DNA of 64,000 nt, taken from the NCBI GenBank assembly GCA_028291515.1, contig JAQGHU010000046.1, positions 1 through 64,000 of the forward strand, written 5' to 3'. The first letter of the stretch is position 1. Each line of letters begins with the position of its first letter. The notes below the pieces were generated by a model. That model was given only the letters and a program-made list of their open reading frames with translations. It had not been told where the DNA came from and ran no database searches. The position numbers were made by a program, and so were the translations under genes. This document shows, in pieces, positions 1 to 9,140 of the stretch. This stretch comes from Schlesneria sp. GTDB lineage: Bacteria > Planctomycetota > Planctomycetia > Planctomycetales > Planctomycetaceae.

Positions 1-141
1 ACACCAATGACGCAACGGCCATCTTCAACACCGCCGCCCACAACAATACGCTACACCAAAGTTCCTCTTTCACAACACGGTGCCAACAGCACCTAAGAAG
101 ACTCGGCAGGAGCCTCGCCCTCCCAAAGTCGCGTGAATCTT
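1..141. other. Left edge of the window, no gene assigned
   Basis: Downstream flank of the methyltransferase gene. A short + strand frame stays open from the edge to a stop at 94-96 and could be the tail of a gene cut by the window, but nothing in it is recognisable. Confidence 0.3.
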
Positions 142-1362
142 CTAAACCGCTCGGCAAAGGTAGCACTTGAGGTACTCGGTTTCGAGGCACGAGACCGAAG
201 TGGGGTGGTCGGCGGCGGCTCCGCGAGCTTCCAGAATCTGCAATCGGCGATTCTCGTGTAGGGACGCTTGAGCCAGCATGTCTTCGAACAAATCGCTCGA
301 AACGTGGCCCGAGCAACTGCAGGTGACGAGCAATCCGCCCGGTTTCAACAGTGACATCGCCGATCGATTCAGGCTGTAGTAACCGCGTAAGGCGGCGTCG
401 ATTCCCTGGCGGTTGCGGGCGAGTTTGGGTGGGTCCAGGATCACGGTGTCGAACTTTTCGCCGGCCGCAGCGAGTTCTTCGAGTGCTTTGAAGCAGTCTC
501 GCTTCATCGTCTTGAGCCGGTCTCCGACGCCATTCAGTTCGGCATTCGAGCGAGCGAGTGTCAAAGCGGATTCCGACATATCGACGGCCAGCACTTCCGC
601 CGCCTGACCGTTGACCAGGCAATTCAGCGAGAAGCCGCCGGTGTAGCAGCAGACATCGAGAACTCGTTGACCGCGAACGAAGTCGGCGACACGGCGTCGG
701 TTATCTCGCTGGTCCAGAAAGAAGCCGGTTTTCTGACCTTCGGCGACATCCAGAGCGAACTTCACACCGTTCTCGGTGATGACCAGCGGTCGCGGGGGCG
801 GTTCACCGCAGAGCAGTCCGTCGGCTAGTTCTAAGCCTTCGGCAGCGCGAATTCCTTTCTCGGTCCTAAGCCAGATCCCTTTCGGTCGCAGCTTTTCCTG
901 AAGTAGCTCGATCAGGATCTCTTTCCGACTCGCCAAGGCCAAGCTGGTCAGTTGGACCAGCAACCAGTCGCCGTACCGATCGATGGTCAGACCGGAAAGT
1001 CCATCGGCTTCACTGAAGACCAGGCGGCAGGCCTGATCGGGTCGAAAGTCGGGAAACAGCACGTTTCGTAGTGAAATCGCGTCGTCCAGGCGACTCGACC
1101 AGAAGGCTCGGTCGAGCGGCTCGGTTTCGTTCCACGAGTAGAGTCGCACGGCGATGTTGCTGTTGGGATTGAAGATCCCGCGAGCGACAAATCGTCCGAT
1201 GTCATCTTCCACGATGACTTCGTCACCCGCTGCGACACCATCGGAAATTTTGTCGATTGCCCCCGCGAAGACCCACGGATGCCGACTGAAAAAGGGGAGG
1301 GCTTTGCGAGGTTTGAGGATCACTCGCGGAAGAGTGTCTGTGGCGGCGACGGCGGTCGACAT
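142..1362 (-). CDS. RlmI-like class I SAM-dependent rRNA methyltransferase (PUA domain)
   Basis: Predicted SAM-dependent methyltransferase of the RlmI/RlmK-like family; RlmI itself makes m5C in 23S rRNA, and the target base here is only inferred. A PUA-type RNA-binding domain (about residues 10-85) precedes a Rossmann methyltransferase. KTGFFLDQRDNR is at about 211-222, the SAM loop VLDVCCYTGGFSL at about 234-246, a DPPKLA motif near 310 and a CSCSGH segment near the end. The length of 406 aa is close to E. coli RlmI (396). The frame is open up to 1464, but family similarity begins just after the ATG at 1362, so that start is preferred. Its own ribosome binding site is weak. It lies downstream of the response regulator on the same strand, separated by 128 bp that hold a GC-rich hairpin. 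Confidence 0.85.
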   Translation of the reverse strand: MSTAVAATDTLPRVILKPRKALPFFSRHPWVFAGAIDKISDGVAAGDEVIVEDDIGRFVARGIFNPNSNIAVRLYSWNETEPLDRAFWSSRLDDAISLRNVLFPDFRPDQACRLVFSEADGLSGLTIDRYGDWLLVQLTSLALASRKEILIELLQEKLRPKGIWLRTEKGIRAAEGLELADGLLCGEPPPRPLVITENGVKFALDVAEGQKTGFFLDQRDNRRRVADFVRGQRVLDVCCYTGGFSLNCLVNGQAAEVLAVDMSESALTLARSNAELNGVGDRLKTMKRDCFKALEELAAAGEKFDTVILDPPKLARNRQGIDAALRGYYSLNRSAMSLLKPGGLLVTCSCSGHVSSDLFEDMLAQASLHENRRLQILEARGAAADHPTSVSCLETEYLKCYLCRAV

Positions 1363-1445
1363 TGTGTGGATGTTTCTGGGAAAATCTTCGGTCGCCGATC
1401 TCTCCAGAGATGGATCCCGTTGCGAGAGGAAGTAGGGGGGGCCCG

Positions 1446-1472
1446 GCAGTGCCAGGGGGCTCACGCCCCCCG
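1446..1472. repeat. GC-rich intergenic hairpin
   Basis: GGGGGC (1455-1460) and GCCCCC (1465-1470) form a tight stem with a TCAC loop between the methyltransferase and the response regulator. There is no T tract, so it looks more like a dispersed palindromic element than a canonical terminator. Confidence 0.4.
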
Positions 1473-1490
1473 CTCAGAAGAGACGAGTCT

Positions 1491-1958
1491 TTACTTCAGG
1501 CCGAGTGATTTGACGGCTTCGCCGTCGACTTCTTCCAAATAGGCCAGGAGTCGATCGCGTTGATTGGTCAGATGACGGACTCGCAGCAGCGACTTGACCC
1601 GCGTGGTGAGTTCCAGTCGATGGACGGGCTTGGTCAGGAAATCGTCCGCGCCGGCTTGAACCGCTCGTTCGATGTCACCCAATTCGTTGAGCGCGGTGAC
1701 CATCAGGATGGGAATGTCGCGCGTCGCGGGGTCGGCTCGCAGCCGCTTGCAGACTTCGTAGCCGCTGACTTTTGGCATCATAATATCCAGCAGGATCAGG
1801 TCGGGATGAAACTCCGCGACCATATCCAGCGATTGCTGGCCGTCATGTGCCATCGCGATCTCGTACGGTTCCCCGGTCAGGTAGGCATCGAGCAGTTCGC
1901 AGTTTTGCAGGTTATCGTCTGCAATCAAAATGCGAGAAGGAGCAGTCATCACAAGCAT
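1491..1958 (-). CDS. Single-domain response regulator (CheY-like receiver)
   Basis: Stand-alone receiver domain of 155 aa with all residues needed for phosphorylation: the acidic pair D14/D15 in IADDN, the phospho-acceptor D58 in LLDIMMP, T88 in MVTAL and K110 in LTKPV. No output domain follows; the last 40 residues are a helical tail. It probably acts by protein-protein interaction downstream of a sensor kinase that is not in this window. The sequence resembles the REC modules of PleD-like and hybrid regulators. ATG at 1958 and ATG at 1949 are both possible starts. A pair of intergenic hairpins lies upstream. Confidence 0.85.
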   Translation of the reverse strand: MLVMTAPSRILIADDNLQNCELLDAYLTGEPYEIAMAHDGQQSLDMVAEFHPDLILLDIMMPKVSGYEVCKRLRADPATRDIPILMVTALNELGDIERAVQAGADDFLTKPVHRLELTTRVKSLLRVRHLTNQRDRLLAYLEEVDGEAVKSLGLK

Positions 1959-2048
1959 CCGGTTATCATTGAATGGAATTATCCCGATCCGTCGTGGCCA
2001 ATCTTACCGAGTTGGCCTCCGTAGCGGAATTCGCACGGGGAATGTAGA

Positions 2049-2089
2049 CGGCATTCTCCGAATGCCGAATGCGGCACACGGAGTGTGCC
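2049..2089. repeat. Double-hairpin intergenic element
   Basis: Two adjacent perfect hairpins: CGGCATTC/GAATGCCG (2049-2056 with 2060-2067, loop TCC) and GGCACAC/GTGTGCC (2073-2079 with 2083-2089, loop GGA). They lie immediately downstream of the glutaredoxin-like gene. No T tract follows. The layout resembles a dispersed palindromic element of the kind abundant in planctomycete genomes. Confidence 0.5.
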
Positions 2090-2091
2090 TG

Positions 2092-2658
2092 CTACTCTGC
2101 TGATGTCGCTGCCAGTCGCCAATTCTCGTTGGGAGGGGTTCCTTCGATGAGTCGTCGCAGCAACGTCTCGTCCACTTTGCCTCGAAAGCGAACTTTTCCA
2201 TCCAAAGCGAAGACGGGGACGCAGGTGCCGAATTTCTCGATCAGTTGCGGGTCGGAATCGATATCGATGAGCGTCGGCGGGGGGAGCCATCTTTTGTACT
2301 TTTCGATCAACTCGGCGGCTTCTTCACAAAGATGACAGCCTTCCCGAGTGTAGAGGGTGCTGTTTTCGAAGCGGCGGCCCGGTTGGCTGGGCCGCCAAGT
2401 CAGGCCTGAGTCTGGTGATTCCGATCGGGCCAACAAACGGCCTCCTTGAATGATGCTGGCCAGGCCCGTCAGCCACCACAGCCAGTCGTTCTGGTACCAG
2501 GTTCGTGGCATTCCGGGGATGCCGAAAGCGGTTTCCATTCCGCGGCCAACGGCCAGAATCAGGCCGAGTGTCAGCAGCAGGGTGCCAGCGGTGGCGGATC
2601 GCTCTTTGGAAGTGGCGAGCCCATCAGTCCGATCATTCATTTTGGTATCCGGTTCCAC
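2092..2658 (-). CDS. Membrane-anchored glutaredoxin-like protein
   Basis: 188-aa protein with two parts. The N-terminal half has hydrophobic segments at about residues 25-45 and 55-75, so it is probably membrane-bound. The C-terminal part (about 98-175) is a glutaredoxin-like/DUF836 thioredoxin fold with a CHLC redox motif in YTREGCHLCEEA, a cis-proline context CVPVF, and the DIDSDPQL strand typical of that family. It is probably a thiol-disulfide oxidoreductase, substrate unknown. The start is GTG at 2658, preceded by GGAAG with good spacing; an ATG at 2640 is the alternative. It stands alone, with a double hairpin just after its stop. Confidence 0.75.
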   Translation of the reverse strand: MEPDTKMNDRTDGLATSKERSATAGTLLLTLGLILAVGRGMETAFGIPGMPRTWYQNDWLWWLTGLASIIQGGRLLARSESPDSGLTWRPSQPGRRFENSTLYTREGCHLCEEAAELIEKYKRWLPPPTLIDIDSDPQLIEKFGTCVPVFALDGKVRFRGKVDETLLRRLIEGTPPNENWRLAATSAE

Positions 2659-3048
2659 CGCAAAAGCTTCCGTAATTGGTCAGGCATCGTCCGACAACTC
2701 TTGCCTGTCGTCGTAGAATGGTGCTACTCGGGCCGCTTCGCGAAAGTGACAATCCGTAGAATGGGTGAAGTAAGACGCCATGGCGACCGAGGTCTGTATC
2801 CTATGTTTAGCCAGTCAAAGATCCTAAACCGTCCGCGCAACACGGATAGAGACTGGAAACGCCGTGGATCGGCTGGTAGTTTACGCAAGCGAGTTGCAGC
2901 CTGACCAGTGGTTCACCGACCCGATTCTTCAGGGTTCCACTGGTTGTCGCAAGGAAGCATTGGTTCTCGAGGTTCGATACCGGATTGAAAGGGTCCATCA
3001 AGGACGCAATCAATAAAGTTCGCCGGGTCTCGGCAGGCACAACCATCA
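2659..3048. other. Intergenic region without recognised gene
   Basis: 390 bp between divergent genes (glutaredoxin-like on -, kinase on +). It should carry both promoters, but I see no convincing -35/-10 pair, palindrome or hairpin. Confidence 0.4.
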
Positions 3049-5988
3049 ATGTCCAGCAAGCTTAACGTCGAGACATTTATAGCCGTCCTCAAAAAGAGCG
3101 GTCTGGTTGAAGCGGAGCGTCTGCAACGGCTGATCACGGACTACACGGCCAAGGGTGGCGTGGCCGACGATTCTCCCAAGCTGGCTGATTTTCTGGTCGC
3201 CAATGGCGTGATCACTCGCTGGCAGGCCGAAAAGTTGCTGCAGGGGAAGCACAAAGGTTATTTCCTGGGGAAATACCGGTTGCTGTCGTTGCTCGGCAAG
3301 GGGGGGATGAGTTCCGTCTATCTGGCCGAACACGTGTTGATGCGCCGCCGTTGTGCGTTGAAGGTATTGCCGACCAAGCGAGTCCATGATTCGTCGTACC
3401 TCGCTCGATTCCATCGTGAAGCTCAGGCGGTTGCTTCGCTCGACCATCCGAATATCGTTCGAGCTTATGACGTCGACCACCAAGTGGACCGCGACAGCGA
3501 AATCCATTTTCTGGTGATGGAATATGTGGAAGGATTCAGCCTTCAGGAGTTGGTCCAGAAGCTCGGGATGTGCAGCTTTCTTGATTCGGCCGAATACATT
3601 CGTCAGGCGGCGCTGGGGTTGCATCATGCGCACGAAGCGGGAATGGTTCATCGCGACGTGAAGCCTGGTAATCTGCTGGTCGACCCCAATGGCGTCGTGA
3701 AGGTTCTCGATCTCGGCCTGGCTCGATTCTTTACCGGGGACGAGGATGAAGACGCACTGACGTTGCGCCATGACGAAAAGGTGTTGGGAACAGCCGACTA
3801 TCTGGCTCCCGAGCAGGCTTTGGACAGTCATACAGTTGATGAGCGGGCAGATATCTATGCCCTTGGCTGCACGATGTACTTTCTGTTGACGGGTCGGCCA
3901 CCGTTCACCGAGGGAACGCTGGCTCAACGGCTGATGGCGCATCAGACAAAGACGCCCCCAACGGTGGAATCGTTGCGAGCTGATACTCCGCCATCTCTGG
4001 CTGCCATCGTTCGTCGAATGATGGCCAAGAAACCTGAAGATCGTTACCAGACCGCTCGAGATGCGTCAGATGCTGTCTATGCTTGGATCGATCTGCATGC
4101 CGATTCCGATTGGCGAAAAGCGCACTCGGGGATCTATGGGACGCGATCGGCCGTTGAAGCCGCGAATATTCCGATCGCCAGGCCGGTCGTTGCGATGCCT
4201 GTGGCAGCGCCTGTCTTCACCCCCACAGCCCCGGTGACTCCACCGCAGGCCAGCGCTGCACCGGCTGGATTTCAGTTCGCGCCACCTGTCCAAGCGGCGG
4301 CACCTGCTGTATCGCCACCTGCCGAGTCTGCGTTGTCCGACTTCTTCGCTTCCTTGTCGGATTCGCAAACGGGATCGATCAAGCCAGGAGCCAAGCCTGT
4401 CCCGGCGGTGCCCAAACCAGTGCCTGCCCAATCCACGATTGTCTCGGCGTCGGCACCTCCGCATTTGAAGCCCCCCTCCAGTCTGAAATTAAAAAATACT
4501 GATCCGGTCTTGGCGAGCACCGATTCGCCGTTCCTTGATTTCGGCGGGGCGGCGGGTGCGCCGGCCGCTCCGGTCAAGCCAGCCGCTGCTGCACCGAAAG
4601 CACCAAAGCCAGCGAAGCAGGCCAAGTCGAAGTTCAAACTCCCGTTTGAGCTCCCATCCAAACTGCCATTCAAGTGGCCTTTACCGACTCCGGTATTGGC
4701 AGGAATTGGCGGCGGAGTGGTTGTCCTGTTGCTCATCGTCGTTTACTTCATGGGCTGGATGGGCGGCGGTGGAGGACCAGGGGGCGGCAACGTGGAGGTT
4801 CCTCAGACTCCCTGGCCCGCCGAGAAACGCGAAGTGACAGTCGGCGCAGAAGGGGCGGAGTACAAGACGATCAATGCCGCGCTTCTAGCAGTTCGTCGTC
4901 GCTATGAGCCGACGGGAGCTGCGAATGATGTGATGGTCATCAAGGTTGCGGCAGGCACCTATCCGGAGAGTATCCTGGTCGACGGGACTGTTCATCGCGC
5001 CAGAGGCAGGAACAAGAAGCCTGAGAAGCCGGTTGATCCGGATTGGCCTGCTGGAATCAAGCTAGTGGCTGACGGCGAAGTCATTCTGGAGGCACCGACT
5101 CCCAAGCCAGACCAGCCAGGCTCCGATGGTCCGCTGTTGCGGCTGAAGAATATTCCGAAGTTTGTGGTGGATGGAATCACGATCAATGCGACGGGCAAAG
5201 CCATTGGTGTCGAAATCGCCGGCGACATGAACGAAAGCCGGTTGTCCGGTGTGAAGATTAAAGGTTTCACGCAAGTCGGCGTGACCTGCCTGGGAGCTCG
5301 GGGTATCTCGTTCGGCAACAGCCAGTTTGTGTTGGAGCGGCTGACACTGGAACCAGCCGTGAGTTCGAAGAGTGCGATTGGGGTTCGGATGCAAAGCGGC
5401 GGCGATGGCGATCCCAGTGACACGGTCGTGCGTGGTTGCCGATTCCTGGGTCCGCTGGCAGCCGGTGTGACGATTTCGGGGGCAGGGCCCTATCGAATTA
5501 CGATTTCCGAAAACATCTTCCACAAAACCCAGGATGGTATCCGCTGTGAAGGAGCTGTTCAGTGGAAAGATATCTTGATCCTGAACAATACCTTTCAGGA
5601 GGGTCGCCATGGGATTGTCTTCACGAACATGCCGGCCGAGGGTTCGATGGGGCTTGGCTTCCGTCGAAACCTGTTCACGAAAATGACGGCAGCGGAAGGA
5701 GTGGTTGAAGCTGGTTACAATGCGCCACGGCTAAGCACGATGTTGACTCTAGACCGACCCGGATGGGAGTTGAACTACTCGGATCGAGCCAAGCCAGGGT
5801 CACCGCAGGCTGGGGAAATCGATCCCTTGCTCGATACCAATGGCAAACGCGGCGAGGCCAACTTTGCATTCTCTACAACGGACGTGAAGAGTCCTAAATT
5901 TCTGGCTCCCACTGACAAGAGCGTTCAACGTAGCGTGCCTGGTGCGGCAGAAGGTGAAAAAGATTGGGTCGGCGCCGTCGGGCCGTAG
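3049..5988 (+). CDS. Ser/Thr protein kinase fused to an extracytoplasmic beta-helix domain
   Basis: 979-aa Hanks-type kinase. After an N-terminal segment (1-75) the kinase domain runs from about 76 to 350, with glycine loop GKGGMSSVY (83-91), ATP lysine K105, catalytic HRD (201-203) with KPGN, metal-binding DLG (221-223) and APEQ. A Pro/Ala-rich linker (about 375-545) leads to one transmembrane segment (about 549-571). The C-terminal 380 residues look like a right-handed parallel beta-helix of the NosD/pectate-lyase type, with repeated short strands such as FVVDGITI and DTVVRGCRF. Inference: cytoplasmic kinase output controlled by an outer beta-helix that may bind polysaccharide. The opening 75 residues recur in planctomycete kinases. 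The gene stands alone. Confidence 0.85.
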   Translation: MSSKLNVETFIAVLKKSGLVEAERLQRLITDYTAKGGVADDSPKLADFLVANGVITRWQAEKLLQGKHKGYFLGKYRLLSLLGKGGMSSVYLAEHVLMRRRCALKVLPTKRVHDSSYLARFHREAQAVASLDHPNIVRAYDVDHQVDRDSEIHFLVMEYVEGFSLQELVQKLGMCSFLDSAEYIRQAALGLHHAHEAGMVHRDVKPGNLLVDPNGVVKVLDLGLARFFTGDEDEDALTLRHDEKVLGTADYLAPEQALDSHTVDERADIYALGCTMYFLLTGRPPFTEGTLAQRLMAHQTKTPPTVESLRADTPPSLAAIVRRMMAKKPEDRYQTARDASDAVYAWIDLHADSDWRKAHSGIYGTRSAVEAANIPIARPVVAMPVAAPVFTPTAPVTPPQASAAPAGFQFAPPVQAAAPAVSPPAESALSDFFASLSDSQTGSIKPGAKPVPAVPKPVPAQSTIVSASAPPHLKPPSSLKLKNTDPVLASTDSPFLDFGGAAGAPAAPVKPAAAAPKAPKPAKQAKSKFKLPFELPSKLPFKWPLPTPVLAGIGGGVVVLLLIVVYFMGWMGGGGGPGGGNVEVPQTPWPAEKREVTVGAEGAEYKTINAALLAVRRRYEPTGAANDVMVIKVAAGTYPESILVDGTVHRARGRNKKPEKPVDPDWPAGIKLVADGEVILEAPTPKPDQPGSDGPLLRLKNIPKFVVDGITINATGKAIGVEIAGDMNESRLSGVKIKGFTQVGVTCLGARGISFGNSQFVLERLTLEPAVSSKSAIGVRMQSGGDGDPSDTVVRGCRFLGPLAAGVTISGAGPYRITISENIFHKTQDGIRCEGAVQWKDILILNNTFQEGRHGIVFTNMPAEGSMGLGFRRNLFTKMTAAEGVVEAGYNAPRLSTMLTLDRPGWELNYSDRAKPGSPQAGEIDPLLDTNGKRGEANFAFSTTDVKSPKFLAPTDKSVQRSVPGAAEGEKDWVGAVGP

Positions 5989-6420
5989 ACCTGAGACTCA
6001 TTTTTGAGCTCGTTAGAACCGTTATAATCGGCAAACGCAACGTCTCGAATTAGCGCAATTCCTTACTGTCAATTGAGTAAAAATATTCGGTGTACATATT
6101 TTGGCGACTTTCGCCAATGCAATTCTACCGATGAGTCGCCGAATCGGGCACAACTTCGATCCTGCTTAGGCGTTAGCGGTGGCCCGTTGAACTCATCTCT
6201 CTCGCGGTGAACAGTGGTGTCCTGTTCGTTCGAGGCGGAACCTGCTGCACAGTCTGTTGTTAAGGTGTACAGTAGTACGCGGGTCTGTTACCTGTCTAGG
6301 ATGGTTTCTGCCTGCCTGACACCTCCACGTCTTCCCCTTGCGTGGTACTGAATCTCCCCCGGTTCCAAGACCGAAGTTTCACTCCGCGATAGCGGTGTCG
6401 GCGGCGCTATAGGTGCTGTC
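5989..6420. other. Intergenic region without recognised gene
   Basis: 432 bp between two + strand genes. A perfect TATAAT occurs at 6023-6028, but no -35 element lies at normal spacing. I see no terminator after the kinase and no small ORF with a convincing start. Confidence 0.35.
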
Positions 6421-7071
6421 ATGACGTCCCGCGTCCACCATCATCAACATCATCAACGAGCGCTCCGTGGCGATCTCCATCGCACGCGATTGCGTTCGAT
6501 CAGGCCCGCGGAGGCTCATCGGCAGCGTGGCACCAGCCATCGTTCGGCGGCCTTCAGTGCGCCTGAGACGTGGCACGAACCGCTAGGATCGACGGGCATT
6601 CGCTTCGTCTATCAGGCACCGGGGCCAGGATACGTTCATCCCGTCACGATCGAAGAAGTGCGCCAGCGAATTGCGGAACTGCCAGCACAATTCACTCGCA
6701 CGATCGAAGTCGTTCAGTTCAGCGCAATGACTCGCAAACGGAGTTTGTTTCCGTTGTATGGCATGCAATGGGGGCCGAGTATCTACTTGTATCCCATCGA
6801 AGACTCGTTGCAGGAAGTTTACCACAGCCCACCCACGCCACAGCAGCAGATCGAAGCGCGCATGTATGGCGGCACCTGGAGGCAGATCGACCAAGTCTGG
6901 ACGCTAACATGGACACCTGAATCCATTCGCGACTTCTACCTCAATAACGTGCTGGTCCATGAGATTGGCCACGTTAACGATTTGCGGAACACAAATTCCG
7001 CCGCACGCGAACGCTACGCCAACTGGTTTGCTACCGAGTACGGCTATCGAGCTTCTCGGGGCCGAGCTTGA
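6421..7071 (+). CDS. Putative zinc metallopeptidase-like protein (HExxH motif)
   Basis: 216-aa protein I cannot place in a named family. Residues 1-45 are very basic and His-rich, without a signal peptide. The informative part is VLVHEIGHVND near residue 178, a textbook HExxH zinc-binding motif, followed about 22 residues later by ANWFATEYG, whose Glu could be a third ligand as in gluzincin-like folds. A preceding WTPESIRDFYLNN helix fits such folds. Peptidase activity is inferred from the motif only. The start at 6421 follows AGGTGCTGTC; a later start is possible because the basic leader is low in complexity. It precedes the ceramidase-like gene by 70 bp and may be co-transcribed with it. 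Confidence 0.6.
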   Translation: MTSRVHHHQHHQRALRGDLHRTRLRSIRPAEAHRQRGTSHRSAAFSAPETWHEPLGSTGIRFVYQAPGPGYVHPVTIEEVRQRIAELPAQFTRTIEVVQFSAMTRKRSLFPLYGMQWGPSIYLYPIEDSLQEVYHSPPTPQQQIEARMYGGTWRQIDQVWTLTWTPESIRDFYLNNVLVHEIGHVNDLRNTNSAARERYANWFATEYGYRASRGRA

Positions 7072-7141
7072 CCACGATAGGCAGAACACACGAACATGAC
7101 TTGCCGCGTGTTTCGCCGTCTAAGTCTGCCGGGAGAAGAGC

Positions 7142-8527
7142 GTGTCAGCCACTCGCCGAGATTTCCTGAAGCAGTCTGCCCTGATCAGTGCTGCTGGCAT
7201 CTGGTGTGGCTCGACAAGAGCAGCGGAGTCTGGATCTTGGAAGCTCGCCACGTTCCGTTGTGATGTGACCCCTTCCGTCGGGCATCCGTTGCTCGGCAAT
7301 TCGTTTGCTCCGTCGACCGGGATCCGCGACACGTTGGATGCACGCGGCTTTGTCCTGATGGGGCCCGAGCGACCTCTCGTGCTGGTTGTCCTCGACTGGT
7401 GCGAGGTTCGCAATGATTCCTTTCAGCGGTGGAGAGATGTGCTGGCCGAAGCCGCGGGGACTACTCCTGATCGAGTGCTCGTTCACACTGTCCACCAGCA
7501 CGATGCTCCGTATTTTGATCTCACCGCGCAGAAACTGCTGACGGCGTCACTGCCAGGCGGATCCATGTTGGATGCGGGGTTCCATGAAGACTGTGTGCAA
7601 CGAGCGGCCCTGGCATTGAAGTCGAATTTGCCGATGGCCACCGAAATCACGCATGTCGGGATCGGTCAGGCAAAGGTTGAGCAACTGGCATCCAACCGCC
7701 GCGTCGATGAAAACGGCAAGATCAGCTATCGGCGTTTCAGTCGCTGTAACGACCCTGCGCTGCGCGGTTTGCCGGAAGGCGAAATCGATCCGTGGCTGAA
7801 AACGATCAGCCTGTGGAATCAAGACAAGCCGTTGCTGGCGCTGTCTGCCTATGCGTGTCACCCGATGAGCAACTATGGCAACGGCGAAATTTCAGGCGAT
7901 TTTCCAAACCTCGCCCGCAACATTCGTGACGCTGCGAATCCTCGTACCTTTCAGATTTATGCGACAGGTTGTTGCGGCGATGTGACCGCGGGGAAATTCA
8001 ATGATGGGGCACCGGGCAACCGAGTGTTGTTTGCTGAGCGACTTGCTAAGGCGATGGCGAGCGCCTGGGCGACCACTCAAATGCATCCTTTGAACAAGAT
8101 CGCGTTTCGCAACGAGTCGATCGTTTTGCCTCACAGTGACCTGCCTTCGATGAACGAAGCGGCGTTGCGAGAAAAGCTAAACGACAGTCGCACTCCATTG
8201 GCCGCACGGGTTCAAGCGGCGCTCGGTCTAAGTTCATTGCAGCATCATCCGGATGGGCATCAGATCGAGATCCCGCTGATTGACTTCGGCGTTGCGCAAC
8301 TGCTGCTGCTACCGGCGGAGAGCTTTGTGGCCTATCAACTATTCGCTCAGCGCCAGCGACCCGATGGTTTTGTGATGTGCCTAGGCTTCGGGGAAAGCGC
8401 TCCGGGTTACATTCCGACCAATCAGGCGTTTGCAGAAGGATTTCGTGAGGAGCACGGTTACACGTGGAATCGCCCTCAAAGCGAAGACCTCCTCAAGGGG
8501 GCGTTGAAAAAAGTCTTGGCGAACTGA
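7142..8527 (+). CDS. Tat-exported neutral/alkaline ceramidase-like protein
   Basis: 461-aa secreted protein of the neutral/alkaline non-lysosomal ceramidase-like group found widely in planctomycetes. The N-terminus carries a twin-arginine signal, TRRDFLKQSALISAAG, pointing to export in folded form. Metal-site motifs are visible: VHTVHQHDAP near 118-127, YACHPMSN near 238, and ATGCCGDVTAG near 275. Ceramide is not necessarily the substrate; many bacterial members are of unknown specificity. The start is GTG at 7142 with GGAGAAG upstream. A second, more distant member with a Sec signal is at 47296-48672. It converges on the small lipoprotein gene, with a hairpin between the two stops. Confidence 0.75.
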   Translation: MSATRRDFLKQSALISAAGIWCGSTRAAESGSWKLATFRCDVTPSVGHPLLGNSFAPSTGIRDTLDARGFVLMGPERPLVLVVLDWCEVRNDSFQRWRDVLAEAAGTTPDRVLVHTVHQHDAPYFDLTAQKLLTASLPGGSMLDAGFHEDCVQRAALALKSNLPMATEITHVGIGQAKVEQLASNRRVDENGKISYRRFSRCNDPALRGLPEGEIDPWLKTISLWNQDKPLLALSAYACHPMSNYGNGEISGDFPNLARNIRDAANPRTFQIYATGCCGDVTAGKFNDGAPGNRVLFAERLAKAMASAWATTQMHPLNKIAFRNESIVLPHSDLPSMNEAALREKLNDSRTPLAARVQAALGLSSLQHHPDGHQIEIPLIDFGVAQLLLLPAESFVAYQLFAQRQRPDGFVMCLGFGESAPGYIPTNQAFAEGFREEHGYTWNRPQSEDLLKGALKKVLAN

Positions 8528-8530
8528 ATT

Positions 8531-8558
8531 GAGCAGGATGTATTCGTGACATCCGCTC
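8531..8558. terminator. Possible hairpin between convergent genes
   Basis: GAGC-A-GGATGT (8531-8541) pairs with ACATCCGCTC (8549-8558), giving a 10-bp stem with one bulged A just after the ceramidase-like stop. There is no T run, so it is a weak candidate for a bidirectional terminator. Confidence 0.35.
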
Positions 8559-8592
8559 GCCAAGACTGTTTCGAGATTTCCTCTGTAGTGAA

Positions 8593-9027
8593 TCAACTAC
8601 TGCTGGTGGCAGTTCCAGCCGTCACGTCAATGACGAACTTGTTTGTTGTTGCATTGACTTGAACTGGTTGCGGCAAGTTGTACGACTTGGGTTCTGGCGG
8701 AGGAACGGCCATTGGAGGTGCTTGGGGATCGGCTCCCTGAAAGCGTTCCTCGACGCGAATCTTGTGAGATCCCTTCAGAGCACCTCGCGTCCCTTTCAAA
8801 TACTCCAGAACGAACTTTCCATCTTTGTCTGTGGAACCTGACGATGGCCGACCGTTGTCCGGTAGAAAATCCACATTGACGTCGGCCAGTGGAACTCCGT
8901 CTCTCAGAATCACACCCGTCACGGGATAAACCGCTGGAATTTCAGTACCACCACCGCAACCTATCACAGCAAGTAGGCTCACCACCGTTAAAGAGCCAGC
9001 GACAATTGGTCGCAATTCAAATTTCAT
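8593..9027 (-). CDS. Small lipoprotein with carboxypeptidase-regulatory-like (Ig-like) fold
   Basis: 144-aa lipoprotein. A hydrophobic leader ends in the lipobox LLAVIGC, so the mature protein should be acylated at Cys24. The body matches the short transthyretin/carboxypeptidase-regulatory-like proteins that follow DUF1559 genes in planctomycetes: YPVTGVILRDGVPLADVNV, then DKDGKFVL, then SHKIRV. No enzymatic residues are apparent and the role is unknown, probably structural. The ATG has a good GAGGTG binding site. It follows the DUF1559 gene at 9141-10160 on the same strand with a 113-bp gap, the same arrangement as at 25362-27031. Confidence 0.75.
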   Translation of the reverse strand: MKFELRPIVAGSLTVVSLLAVIGCGGGTEIPAVYPVTGVILRDGVPLADVNVDFLPDNGRPSSGSTDKDGKFVLEYLKGTRGALKGSHKIRVEERFQGADPQAPPMAVPPPEPKSYNLPQPVQVNATTNKFVIDVTAGTATSSS

Positions 9028-9140
9028 TGGACACCTCGCAAAAAATAAACCTGTTGTGATAAAAACTGCGACCGGATCTCGCGGTGAATTTGACCACCAT
9101 TCTTAATCCGCATTGATGCGAATTCGTCGCAATCCATGAA

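Noticed and set aside
3046-3942. 298-aa open frame antisense to the kinase gene
   Set aside because: It covers the kinase catalytic core on the opposite strand; the kinase motifs prove the + strand frame.
6023-6028. Perfect TATAAT as a promoter for the HExxH gene
   Set aside because: No -35 element at 16-18 bp, and it is almost 400 bp before the start. Too weak to call.
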